DNA of 64,000 nt, from NCBI GenBank assembly GCA_910579705.1, contig CAJTUI010000007.1, forward strand, positions 1 to 64,000, read 5' to 3'. The translations under genes and the position numbers were made by a program. Source of the DNA: an uncultured Christensenella sp. GTDB taxonomy: Bacteria; Bacillota; Clostridia; Christensenellales; Borkfalkiaceae. Below are positions 8,991 to 17,496 of this stretch, in pieces. Position 1 is the first letter of the stretch, and each line of letters starts with the position of its first letter. The notes beneath the pieces were generated by a model. That model searched no databases. It had not been told where the DNA came from and saw only the letters and a program-made list of their open reading frames with translations.

Positions 8991-9823
8991 AACTTCGCGC
9001 CGATATGCACGTTCACACATATTTTTCGGACGGGCTGATGTCGCCCGCGGAAGTCGTTGCGGAGGCCGTGAAAAACGGCGTGCAGCTTATCTCGGTTACC
9101 GACCACGACGGTATCGCGGCGTACGGACAATTGCCCGAAATCTGCGCGCGGGCGGGCGTGCGGCTAGTCAACGGGATAGAAGTTTCGGCGTACTCAGGCG
9201 ACGTTAAGATACACACGCTTGGCTACAACGTCAACGCGGAGGACGGCGCGTTCCGCGAATTTACCGCAGGGCTTTTCAGCGGCGCAATGGAGCGCGCGGA
9301 CGACATAGTGCGCAAGCTTAACGCAAACGGAGTTGCGGTGACCTTGCGCGAGGTTACGGACAGGCGGCGCAGTCCGCTGTCGCCCGTGCACGTTATGCAC
9401 ATAGCTTTTGCTTGCGCGGACAAGGGATATTGCGGGGGTAATGCGTTTAGTTTCTTCAAGGAGTATCTTGCGTTAGGCAAGTGCGCGTACTCGCGGATAG
9501 GCAGGCCCACGCCCGAACAAGCGGTGGAAATTATTACCGCGTGCGGCGGGTTTTGCTCGCTTGCGCATCCCGCAAGGATAGAAATGCCGCGGGAAGATAC
9601 GCGTCGGCTTATCGCAAGATTGAAAGACTGCGGACTGGGCGGGATAGAAGCCGTTTATACTACACATACTGTAACCGAAACGGCATACTATAAGGAGACG
9701 GCGAAAACTTTCGGTCTTGAAATCACGGGCGGGTCGGACACCCATATAAAGGGCGGCAGACAGAGAATAGGTCACCCCGTATTCTATGTGGACGGAGTTC
9801 TTGCAAAGAAACTTAAAATTTGA
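8987..9823 (+). CDS. PHP-domain phosphoesterase (TrpH/YciV-like)
   Basis: A 278-residue PHP (polymerase and histidinol phosphatase) family protein. The metal-binding set is visible: His8 and His10 with Asp15 (HVHTYFSDG), the TDHDG motif at 38-42, Glu65 (GIEVS), His76, SLAHPAR near residue 190 and GSDTH near the C-terminus. In the family, trinuclear metal sites of this kind hydrolyse phosphoesters. The closest named group is TrpH/YciV, which acts on 3',5'-nucleotide bisphosphates and short RNA ends. The exact substrate here is inferred. It overlaps both recF and the following VanW gene, which suggests coupled translation. Confidence 0.85.
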   Translation: MKLRADMHVHTYFSDGLMSPAEVVAEAVKNGVQLISVTDHDGIAAYGQLPEICARAGVRLVNGIEVSAYSGDVKIHTLGYNVNAEDGAFREFTAGLFSGAMERADDIVRKLNANGVAVTLREVTDRRRSPLSPVHVMHIAFACADKGYCGGNAFSFFKEYLALGKCAYSRIGRPTPEQAVEIITACGGFCSLAHPARIEMPREDTRRLIARLKDCGLGGIEAVYTTHTVTETAYYKETAKTFGLEITGGSDTHIKGGRQRIGHPVFYVDGVLAKKLKI

Positions 9824-11088
9824 AAAATTTATTTTTTAAGATAAACAGACTTATATTTATGCTCGCTTTATCGGCGGGCTTAATTTTTTGCTTTTGCGGG
9901 TTTTTGGGCAGACTACCAAAAGGCGTTACCGTGAACGGGATAGACGTCGGCGGTAAAACGCGCGCGGAGGCGGCGCGGGCGGTCAGGGAGAGCATAGTCG
10001 CCGAATTGAAGACAAAAAGCCTCACCGTCCGCGGAACGAGCGACCGCGTTTTTACTTATCCCGAAATAGGCTACAAGGACAACCTCCAACAGCTTTTGAA
10101 AAACGTCGAAAAGGGGCGGGAATATACCGCGGAAGTCAGCTACTATTTAAACGGCATAAGCGAGATTACCGCGGGGATATGCAACGACGAAAGCAGACCC
10201 GTCATAGAACCTTACGCGGCGTTCAACTCCTCGGGCGAGGCATTCACGTACTACGAGGGTTGCGACGGACTGAAAGCGGACAGGCTGAAACTTTTAGCCG
10301 ATATACGCGCCTCGCTCAGCGGGGATTTCTGCGACGTTGCGGTAGAGGTCGGGACGGTACCGCGCACCGGAAATATGAGCGAGGTCAGGTATAACACTCG
10401 CCTGCTCAGTTCGTACACGACGTACTTCGACGGCGACAACATACCGCGTTCGCACAATATCCGTCTTGCGGCCGAACGCATAAACGGAACTGTGCTGGAC
10501 GGCGGCGCGGCGTTTTCGTTCAATGATATTGTGGGGGAAAGGACGGCCGCGCGGGGGTTCAAGAAGGCGAAGATAATCGAGAACGGCGAGTTTGTGGAGG
10601 GAACGGGCGGCGGCGTTTGTCAGGTCAGCACCACGCTTTTCAACGCGGCCCTGCGCGCGGGTTGCCAGTTCACCGAATACCACGCGCACTCGCTTGCCGT
10701 GAGCTACGTTCCGCCCTCCTGCGACGCGATGGTAAGCGGAACTTATTACGATTTGAAATTCGTAAACACCACGGGTTACAGGCTGTATATACGCGCCCGA
10801 ACGGGCAGCAACTATATCAGGTTCGATATATACGGCCGCGGCGACGGCGCAGAATACAGCTACTCGTCAAAGGTGACGGGCAGGATAGCCGCGCCCGAAG
10901 AGATTACCGACGATTTGTCGCTTGTAAAGGAGGGCAAGGACGGAACGCTTAGCGAGGGTTATCTTACAATCACGCGCGGCGGGATAAAGAAAACCGTGCT
11001 TTTCAGAAAGGACAAATACGCGCCGATAAAGCGTATCGTGGCGGAAATTGACGAAACCGAGGCGCCGCAAAACGGCGCGGACAATTAA
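9820..11088 (+). CDS. VanW-family protein with N-terminal membrane segment
   Basis: A 422-residue secreted or membrane-anchored protein. A hydrophobic segment at about residues 9-30 probably serves as an uncleaved anchor. Residues about 40-170 resemble the YoaR-like peptidoglycan-binding region (GVTVNGIDVGGKTRAEA). Residues about 195-335 are a canonical VanW domain (LSSYTTYF, NIRLAAERINGTVL, FSFNDIVGERT, GGGVCQVSTTLFNAAL). VanW proteins are linked to cell-wall biology and some glycopeptide-resistance clusters, but their activity is not established. The start is taken as TTG 9820, overlapping the upstream stop. ATG 9859 is an alternative but would remove part of the anchor. An intrinsic terminator follows at once. 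Confidence 0.85.
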   Translation: MKNLFFKINRLIFMLALSAGLIFCFCGFLGRLPKGVTVNGIDVGGKTRAEAARAVRESIVAELKTKSLTVRGTSDRVFTYPEIGYKDNLQQLLKNVEKGREYTAEVSYYLNGISEITAGICNDESRPVIEPYAAFNSSGEAFTYYEGCDGLKADRLKLLADIRASLSGDFCDVAVEVGTVPRTGNMSEVRYNTRLLSSYTTYFDGDNIPRSHNIRLAAERINGTVLDGGAAFSFNDIVGERTAARGFKKAKIIENGEFVEGTGGGVCQVSTTLFNAALRAGCQFTEYHAHSLAVSYVPPSCDAMVSGTYYDLKFVNTTGYRLYIRARTGSNYIRFDIYGRGDGAEYSYSSKVTGRIAAPEEITDDLSLVKEGKDGTLSEGYLTITRGGIKKTVLFRKDKYAPIKRIVAEIDETEAPQNGADN

Positions 11089-11089
11089 G

Positions 11090-11114
11090 GCAAGCCGAAA
11101 GGTTTGCTTTTTTT
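11090..11114 (+). terminator. Intrinsic terminator of recF-PHP-VanW
   Basis: The seven-base stem GCAAGCC/GGTTTGC with one G-U pair (11090-11096 and 11101-11107) is capped by a GAAA tetraloop and followed by a seven-T tract. Confidence 0.85.
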
Positions 11115-11124
11115 GTTTATTTGT

Positions 11125-11153
11125 TTGTGTTTTTCAAAGCGGTATGTTATAAT
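11125..11153 (+). promoter_or_regulatory. Extended -10 promoter for plsX-rnc-smc-ftsY
   Basis: TTGTGT (11125-11130), a 17-base spacer and TATAAT (11148-11153) with the extended -10 TG at 11145-11146. Expected transcription start is about 11160. The plsX ribosome site AAGGAG follows just before ATG 11182. Confidence 0.75.
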
Positions 11154-11181
11154 TGTTAGCGGCCGTATTTAAGGAGATTAA

Positions 11182-12210
11182 ATGATTAAGATATTACTTG
11201 ACGCAATGGGCGGCGACAACGCGCCCTCTGTAAACGTTGCGGGGGCAGTGCGGGCCCTTAACGCCGACAAACAGCTTAAACTGGTTTTAACGGGCAGAGA
11301 GGCCGAGATTTGCGCCGAACTCGCCAAGCACAAGTACGACAAATCCCGTCTGGAAATAGTCGACTGTCCCGACGTTATAGAAATGAACGACAGCCCTACG
11401 GAGGCGGTTAAAAGAAAGCAGTCGTCTTTAATGGCGGCGTATTGGATGCTTAAAAAAGAGGACGATATATGCGCCCTCGTAACCGCGGGTTCCACGGGCG
11501 CGACGATTGTCGGCGGCCAGCTCATACTGGGCAGGATACGCGGAATAAAGCGCCCCGCGCTGTGTCCCGCGATACCCAACTCCCGCGGCGGCGTGACACT
11601 GCTTGTAGACTGCGGCGCGAACGCGGAATGCAAGCCCGTTATGCTCTGCCAGTTCGCGGTGCTCGGCTCGGCATACGCGCGGGCGGGGTTCGGTATAAAG
11701 GAGCCGAAGGTCGGGCTTTTAAACAACGGCACGGAAGAGCACAAGGGCGACCCGCTCAGGCAGGAAACGTATAAATACCTGTCGCAGATGAAGGGCATAA
11801 ACTTTATCGGAAACGTGGAAGGCCGCGACATAATGCTGGGCGAATGCGACGTTGTGGTCGCGGACGGGTTTTCGGGCAATATCGCTTTGAAGTCGATAGA
11901 GGGTTGCGGAAAACTTGTACTGGGCGTAATGAAAAAACAGTTCACCTCCTCGCTTTCCGCGAAGATAGGATATCTGTTTGCGCGCAAGGCGATAAAGGGT
12001 ATGCGCGCACAACTCGATTTCAATAAATTCGGCGGCGCGCTGTTGCTGGGGCTTAAAAAACCCGTGGTTAAAAGCCACGGCTCGTCCAAGCCCGAAACGA
12101 TTGCGAACGCGATAGCCAATGCGGCGGCGATACACCGCGGCAGGCTGGTGCCCGCCGTGGAGGAACTTCTCGACGGAGAGGATTTGAATTTTGCGGTGGA
12201 CGATGACTGA
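11182..12210 (+). CDS. plsX: Phosphate acyltransferase PlsX
   Basis: A 342-residue PlsX, which converts acyl-ACP and phosphate to acyl-phosphate, the donor for PlsY in phosphatidic acid synthesis on the inner face of the membrane. The family opening (LLDAMGGDNAP), the phosphate-site region (LVTAGSTGATIVGG) and VGLLNNGTEEHKGDPL are all present, and the length is normal. A strong AAGGAG site precedes ATG 11182. It leads plsX-rnc-smc-ftsY. The acyl carrier protein gene that often lies between plsX and rnc is missing here. The rnc start lies inside the last codons of plsX. Confidence 0.95.
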   Translation: MIKILLDAMGGDNAPSVNVAGAVRALNADKQLKLVLTGREAEICAELAKHKYDKSRLEIVDCPDVIEMNDSPTEAVKRKQSSLMAAYWMLKKEDDICALVTAGSTGATIVGGQLILGRIRGIKRPALCPAIPNSRGGVTLLVDCGANAECKPVMLCQFAVLGSAYARAGFGIKEPKVGLLNNGTEEHKGDPLRQETYKYLSQMKGINFIGNVEGRDIMLGECDVVVADGFSGNIALKSIEGCGKLVLGVMKKQFTSSLSAKIGYLFARKAIKGMRAQLDFNKFGGALLLGLKKPVVKSHGSSKPETIANAIANAAAIHRGRLVPAVEELLDGEDLNFAVDDD

Positions 12211-12838
12211 TTTAAGCAAGGTCGAACGGGCAATCGGTTATACTTTCAAGGATAAAACGCTATTAAAGCGCGCGCTTACGCTCGCCTCGGCGTCGGAAGA
12301 AAACAACCAGCTTATGGAGTTTTTCGGCGACGCGATTCTCGAATTTATCGTATCCGAACGCATATATTCGGACGGCGGCACGGAAGGACTTCTGACCGAG
12401 CGGCGCAAGGCGCTCGTTTCGGACGGGGCGCTCACGCCCGTGTCGCAAAAGCTTGGGCTGGACGGATTTTTGATACACGGCGCGAAAAAAGACGCGACAA
12501 ACAAAAAGGCGATTCCGTCCGCGTACGAGGCGGTTACCGCGGCTATATACCTGGACGGAGGAATGGACGCGGCGAAAAAATTCGTACTGTCCACGCTCGA
12601 TTTCAATAAAAAATTCAAGGCGGAAAACTTCAAGGGCGCGTTGCAGGAAGAGTTGCAGGGCGCGGGTATGCCCCTTCCCGAATACGTCGGCGAGGATTTG
12701 GGCACGCCGCAAAAGCATTGGTTCAGGGTAAGCGTGAACGCGTTCGGGAAAACGTTTTACGGCGAGGCGGACAGCGTAAAGGGCGCGGAGCAGCTTGCGG
12801 CCGAAAATGCGTTGAAGTTCCGCAAAAACAATAAATAA
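12203..12838 (+). CDS. rnc: Ribonuclease III with two altered acidic active-site positions
   Basis: A 211-residue RNase III, which cleaves double-stranded RNA such as rRNA precursors. The catalytic domain covers residues about 5-130 and the double-stranded RNA-binding domain about 142-207, with typical KGAEQLAAENAL. The signature reads NQLMEFFGDAIL instead of NERLEFLGDAVL. Glu39 and Asp43 match E. coli Glu41 and Asp45, but Gln36 replaces Glu38. In the second motif, Glu109 matches Glu117, while Ser106 occupies the position of metal ligand Asp114. The usual His in ALTHxS is Leu. ATG 12203 is chosen over TTG 12191. It overlaps plsX by eight bases. Position, length and dsRBD make the identity secure, and activity may be altered. 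Confidence 0.88.
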   Translation: MTDLSKVERAIGYTFKDKTLLKRALTLASASEENNQLMEFFGDAILEFIVSERIYSDGGTEGLLTERRKALVSDGALTPVSQKLGLDGFLIHGAKKDATNKKAIPSAYEAVTAAIYLDGGMDAAKKFVLSTLDFNKKFKAENFKGALQEELQGAGMPLPEYVGEDLGTPQKHWFRVSVNAFGKTFYGEADSVKGAEQLAAENALKFRKNNK

Positions 12839-12862
12839 TGTATTAACTTAGACAGGTTTCAT

Positions 12863-15800
12863 ATGGGTTCTTTCAAACAGATACAATTGGTGGGTTTCAA
12901 GTCGTTCGCGGATAAAACGGTAATTCCGCTCGGCGACGGCGTTACCTGTATAGTCGGCCCCAACGGCTGCGGCAAGTCCAACGTTGCCGACTCTATCCGC
13001 TGGGTTCTCGGCGAGCAGTCGGCTAAAATGATGCGCGGCTCGCAGATGATGGACGTTATTTTCGGCGGCACGGAGGCGCGCCGCCAGATGTCGTTCTGCG
13101 AGGTCACGCTCACTTTCGACAATACCAAGCGCATATTCGATATCGACTGCGACGAGGTCGAAATGACGAGGCGGCTCTACCGCAGCGGCGACAGCGAATA
13201 TCTTCTCAACAAACAGCCGTCGCGAATGAAAGTTCTGACCGGCCTTCTGCACGGCGCGGGCGCGGCGAAAGAGGGTTACTCGATTATCGGTCAGGGCAGG
13301 ATAGAGCAGATTATGAACGCCAAGCCCGAGGACAGGCGTTCTATATTCGAAGAGGCGACGGGCATAGTCGTGTTCAAGGACAGGAAGGCGGAGGCGGAGC
13401 GAAAGCTAAAAGCGTCAAAGGACAACCTGTACGTCTTCGCACAGCGTATGTCGGAAGTGGAACGGCAAATCGGCCCGCTTAAAAAGCAGTCCGAAAACGC
13501 GTTGAAGTACAGGGAGCTGTATGCGCAGCTCAGGCACCACGAGATGAACCTGTACATATACCGCCACGACAGCGCGGAGGGAGAGAAAGAGGCGCTCAAT
13601 ACCAAGGCGTTCGGAATAGCCAAACGCATAGAGGAAGTGACCGCGCTCTCCGAGCAGCTTTTAAAGGAATACCAGATGCGGCGCGAAGACATAGCCGCGG
13701 CGGATTTGGAGTTGCAGGATTTAAACGAAAGACTGCGCCGTTACGAGGTCGGCATTGAGCACAGGAGCGGCGAGTCCAAACTTCTTGCGGAAAAGGCGCG
13801 CTCGGTCAAGGCCAAGCTTGCCGCCGCGCAGGAGGACATTGCGTACTCTGCAAAGCGTATCGACGACATTGAAAAGGACATAAGGCGCAACGAGGCGTAT
13901 TCTGCAAAAAACACCGAGCGTATGGCCGCCCTGCGCGCCAACACCGAAGTGTTCCGCGCGGAAATAGACGAGCTGTCAAAGAAGATAGCGGACTACGAAT
14001 ATATGACGGGCGAGCACCGCAAAAAAGTTCTGGACACGTTCAAGGATCTTTCGGATATGCGCCAGAATATGGGCTCGCTTTCTGCGCAGAAGGAGTTGCT
14101 TAAAGAAAGGCTTTCGGAAATCCGGTCCGAAATGGCGAAGATAAAGGAGCGGCGCGATTCTTTTAAAGACGATTACGAAAAGTCAATGGAGCGCGGCAAA
14201 GCTTTAAACGGACTTCTCGGCAACGAGAACGAGCTTTTGGAACGCGCCGAGGCAAAGACGCGAGAGATTGACGAAAAGCTGCACCAGCTCATTCGCCAGA
14301 CCTACGACACGCAGGCGCAGATTGCAAGCCTTAACGACAGCCTTACCACCTGCCGCGCGCTCCGCGACAGGTTCGACGGGTATATCTATTCCGTCAAAAA
14401 ACTTTTAAGCGACGCGCGGAACGATTTGGTTCTTTCCGAGAAAATCGAGGGGCTTATCGCCGACGTGGTCAGGTGCGACGGCGAGTTCGAGGTCGCGATA
14501 GAAACGGCGTTCGGCGGGGCTATGCAGAACGTTATCACGCGCACCCGCGACGACGCGAGGTATTTAATCGAGTATCTGAAACGCACCAGGTCGGGACAGG
14601 TTACGTTCCTGCCGATAGACGCGCTCAGGCCGCGCACCGAAAACGATATGATTAAGTCTGCCGTGCGCGATACGGGCGCGATAGGCTTTGCAATAAATCT
14701 CGTCAAGTTCGATAAAAAGTTCGAAAACGTTATACATAACCTTTTGGGCAACACGCTCATTTGCGACAATATCCAGAACGCGACGCAGATTGCAAGGCGC
14801 TATCCCCGCGCGTTCAAGATAGTCACGCTGGACGGCGACGTAATCTCGACTTCGGGTTCGATGACGGGCGGTTCCAAGCGCGAAATAGCGGGCAACCTGC
14901 TTGCTAACGAGCGGCGCATAAAAGAGATAGAGGACAACATACAGGGCAAGAAAACTTTCCTTAGCCGCGCCGAGCAGCGCAGGAAAGAGCTGGAAGAAAA
15001 ACAGAGAGAGGCAAACGCCGAGCAACAGCAGTTAATAAAAAAATTGCAGGACGCGAGGCTGGAACTTGCGGCGGTTACCGAAAAGCAGTCCTCGCTGTTG
15101 AAGAGCGTTACGAACGCGGAGAGCGAATACGCCGCGTACGGCCAGTCCGAAAAGGTTTTAATGGACAGGCTTTCCGGACTGGACAGCGAATATACTGGCG
15201 TGAGCAAGGGCGCGAGCGATTTGTCGGAGCAGTCGGACAAGGCGTCTTCCGCGATAGAGGATATGAGCGCGGAGTTCGACAAGCTGTCGGGCGACCGCAC
15301 GGAAAAGACCGAGCGACTGAACGCATTGCTGGTTGAAATCGCGTCGCTGGAAAGCGCGCTCAAATCGGGCGCGGACAACGTTGTAAGACTCAAAGGCGAG
15401 AGGGAAAGCCTTTCCGAAAGGCTTGAAAAGACGAAGGCCAGCATCCCACAGATTGAAGAGGAAATGAGGAGCTTTACGCGTCAGGCCCAGCAGGCGGCTT
15501 TGTCCAAGGAAGAGCAGGAAGTCGTCGCCGACCTCAACAGGCAGGTTGCCGAAGTGCACGCGCGCAAGGACGAGCTGAACAGGCGTATGGTTCAGTACGA
15601 CGGCGAAAGACTGAACGTTTACAAGGAAAAGGAAGAGCTTGCAAAACAGCAGAGTATGCTTGCGCTTTCGTTGCAGAAAATAGACAGCGACCTCGAATAC
15701 CTTCAAACGCGTATTTCGGAAGAATACGGCGAGGATTACGAGGGTTGTTTACAATACAAGGAGGAGGGCTACGACCCCGCTCCCGCGGCGCAGACTATCG

Positions 15801-16462
15801 CGAACCTGAAAAGGGCTATAACCGTGCTCGGCCCCGTCAACCACAACGCCGTCGAGGAATACGACGAGCTTTCGGCGCGTTTCGAGCAGATGACGACCGA
15901 GCGCGAGGACCTCGAAAAAGCAATCGCGGACCTCACGACCGCGCTAGACGACATTCGCGCGGAAATGCTTAAAATTTTCGACGAAGGGTTCAATACGATA
16001 AACGAGAACTTCAAGCGCACGTTTAAAGAGCTTTTCGGCGGCGGCAAGGCGGAGTTGCAGCTCGACTACACCGACTGCGACGACCCGTTGAACGCGGGCG
16101 TGGAAATCATAGCCTGCCCTCCCGGTAAAAAGCTGACCAAAATTTCACTGCTTTCGGGCGGCGAGCGCGCGCTTACGGCAATCGCGATTCTCTTCGCGAT
16201 AATCGGAATGCGGCCTATGCCGTTCTGCGTACTCGACGAGATCGAGGCCGCGCTCGACGAGGCGAACGTTGCAAGGTATGCGAAGTATCTCAAAAAGTTC
16301 GCGGCAGACACCCAGTTCATAGTCATAACGCACCGTAAACCGACAATGGAAAACGCGGACATACTCTTCGGCGTAACTATGCAGGAAAAGGGCGTTTCGA
16401 AGATAGTTTCCGTCAAGCTTTCGGAAGTGGAGTCGAAGCTCGGCGGGGATACGGTTTCTTAA
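12863..16462 (+). CDS. smc: Chromosome segregation protein SMC
   Basis: A 1199-residue SMC ATPase of the bacterial condensin, which compacts and segregates chromosomes with ScpA and ScpB. Walker A GPNGCGKS is at residues 32-39. Two long coiled-coil arms flank a hinge at roughly 505-670 (FEVAIETAFGGAMQNVI, GSMTGGSKREIAGN). The C-terminal head carries the signature LSGGERALTAIA and Walker B FCVLDEIEAALDEAN. The length is normal. The start MGSFKQIQLVGFKSF is the family start, and only a weak ribosome site (ACAGG) precedes it. It lies 24 bases behind rnc and 13 before ftsY. Its coiled coils generate the long opposite-strand open frames in this stretch, which are not genes. Confidence 0.97.
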   Translation: MGSFKQIQLVGFKSFADKTVIPLGDGVTCIVGPNGCGKSNVADSIRWVLGEQSAKMMRGSQMMDVIFGGTEARRQMSFCEVTLTFDNTKRIFDIDCDEVEMTRRLYRSGDSEYLLNKQPSRMKVLTGLLHGAGAAKEGYSIIGQGRIEQIMNAKPEDRRSIFEEATGIVVFKDRKAEAERKLKASKDNLYVFAQRMSEVERQIGPLKKQSENALKYRELYAQLRHHEMNLYIYRHDSAEGEKEALNTKAFGIAKRIEEVTALSEQLLKEYQMRREDIAAADLELQDLNERLRRYEVGIEHRSGESKLLAEKARSVKAKLAAAQEDIAYSAKRIDDIEKDIRRNEAYSAKNTERMAALRANTEVFRAEIDELSKKIADYEYMTGEHRKKVLDTFKDLSDMRQNMGSLSAQKELLKERLSEIRSEMAKIKERRDSFKDDYEKSMERGKALNGLLGNENELLERAEAKTREIDEKLHQLIRQTYDTQAQIASLNDSLTTCRALRDRFDGYIYSVKKLLSDARNDLVLSEKIEGLIADVVRCDGEFEVAIETAFGGAMQNVITRTRDDARYLIEYLKRTRSGQVTFLPIDALRPRTENDMIKSAVRDTGAIGFAINLVKFDKKFENVIHNLLGNTLICDNIQNATQIARRYPRAFKIVTLDGDVISTSGSMTGGSKREIAGNLLANERRIKEIEDNIQGKKTFLSRAEQRRKELEEKQREANAEQQQLIKKLQDARLELAAVTEKQSSLLKSVTNAESEYAAYGQSEKVLMDRLSGLDSEYTGVSKGASDLSEQSDKASSAIEDMSAEFDKLSGDRTEKTERLNALLVEIASLESALKSGADNVVRLKGERESLSERLEKTKASIPQIEEEMRSFTRQAQQAALSKEEQEVVADLNRQVAEVHARKDELNRRMVQYDGERLNVYKEKEELAKQQSMLALSLQKIDSDLEYLQTRISEEYGEDYEGCLQYKEEGYDPAPAAQTIANLKRAITVLGPVNHNAVEEYDELSARFEQMTTEREDLEKAIADLTTALDDIRAEMLKIFDEGFNTINENFKRTFKELFGGGKAELQLDYTDCDDPLNAGVEIIACPPGKKLTKISLLSGGERALTAIAILFAIIGMRPMPFCVLDEIEAALDEANVARYAKYLKKFAADTQFIVITHRKPTMENADILFGVTMQEKGVSKIVSVKLSEVESKLGGDTVS

Positions 16463-16475
16463 AATCAGGTATAAT

Positions 16476-17372
16476 ATGGGTATTTTTTCAAAACTTAAAG
16501 GCGCGCTCAAAAAGACGCGCGACGGGCTTTCGGGCGCACTTTCGAACCTGTTTTCAAAAAACAAGATAGGCGACGAGTTCTACGACGAGCTGGAAGAAAT
16601 TCTTATCGGCGCGGACATCTCGGTCACGACCGCGGAGGACGTGGTGGAGGATTTGCGCGCAGAGGCTAAAAAAGAAAAGCTTAAGGACAGGGAGTTCGTA
16701 ACCGACCTGTTGAAGGACTTGCTCGAAGAAAAGCTTACGCAGGCGGACGTGCCGGAAATAGAGTATCCCGCGGTTATTATGCTCGTAGGGGTCAACGGCG
16801 TCGGTAAGACGACGACGGTCGGCAAGCTTGCGAATTACTTTTTAAGACAGGGCAAGAGCGTAACCGTCGCGGCGGCGGACACGTTCCGCGCGGCGGCGGC
16901 CGACCAGCTTACCGTCTGGGCGGAGCGGGCGAAAGTGCGCATAGTCAAGCACGAGGAGGGGAGCGACCCTTCCGCCGTGGTTTTCGACGCGCTCGCCTCG
17001 GCAAAGGCGAAGGGAACGGACGTGGTTATCGTAGACACCGCGGGCAGACTGCACGTGAAAGCAAATCTTATGGAGGAGCTGAAAAAGATGTCGCGCGTGG
17101 TCGACCGCGAATATCCCGAGGCCAATTTCTATAAATTGCTTATTCTCGACGCGACGACTGGCGGCAACGCGCTGACTCAGGCCGAAGTTTTCGACGAGGC
17201 GGTGGAGCTGGACGGGATAGTTCTGACCAAGCTGGACAGTTCCGCAAAGGGCGGGTTTGTCGTTTCGCTGTGCGGCGAACTGGGCATTCCAGTCGCGTTT
17301 GTGGGAACGGGAGAAAAGATTGACGATTTGGAGGCGTTTTCCGCCGAAGAGTTCATTGACGCGCTGTTATAA
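16476..17372 (+). CDS. ftsY: Signal recognition particle receptor FtsY
   Basis: A 298-residue SRP GTPase receptor that docks ribosome-SRP complexes at the membrane. The N domain occupies about 15-90. The G domain has G1 GVNGVGKTT (105-113), a DTAGRLH motif, TKLDSSAKGG and the closing region VGTGEKIDDLEAF. The acidic A domain of E. coli FtsY is absent, as usual in Gram-positives, and an amphipathic N-terminus (FSKLKGALKKTRDGL) can bind membrane. It ends the plsX operon, and its stop codon lies inside the terminator stem. Confidence 0.96.
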   Translation: MGIFSKLKGALKKTRDGLSGALSNLFSKNKIGDEFYDELEEILIGADISVTTAEDVVEDLRAEAKKEKLKDREFVTDLLKDLLEEKLTQADVPEIEYPAVIMLVGVNGVGKTTTVGKLANYFLRQGKSVTVAAADTFRAAAADQLTVWAERAKVRIVKHEEGSDPSAVVFDALASAKAKGTDVVIVDTAGRLHVKANLMEELKKMSRVVDREYPEANFYKLLILDATTGGNALTQAEVFDEAVELDGIVLTKLDSSAKGGFVVSLCGELGIPVAFVGTGEKIDDLEAFSAEEFIDALL

Positions 17373-17382
17373 GCGCGTTTTT
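17359..17382 (+). terminator. Intrinsic terminator of the plsX-ftsY operon
   Basis: ACGCGCT (17359-17365) pairs with AGCGCGT (17372-17378) around a six-base loop, followed by a T tract. The left arm lies inside the ftsY coding end. Confidence 0.75.
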
Positions 17383-17424
17383 CGTTAAAAGATAAAAATT
17401 TAACGGTTATTTAGCCGTAAACAC

Positions 17425-17453
17425 TTGATTTAAAAAAGGTAATATATTACAAT
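17425..17453 (+). promoter_or_regulatory. sigma-A promoter for ppdK
   Basis: TTGATT (17425-17430), a 17-base spacer and TACAAT (17448-17453) in an AT-rich gap. The strong GGAGG (17482-17486) lies 10 bases before the ppdK ATG, consistent with high expression. Confidence 0.75.
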
Positions 17454-17496
17454 ATTATAGTTAAAACAATTAAAATTTTTTGGAGGAATTTTTATA

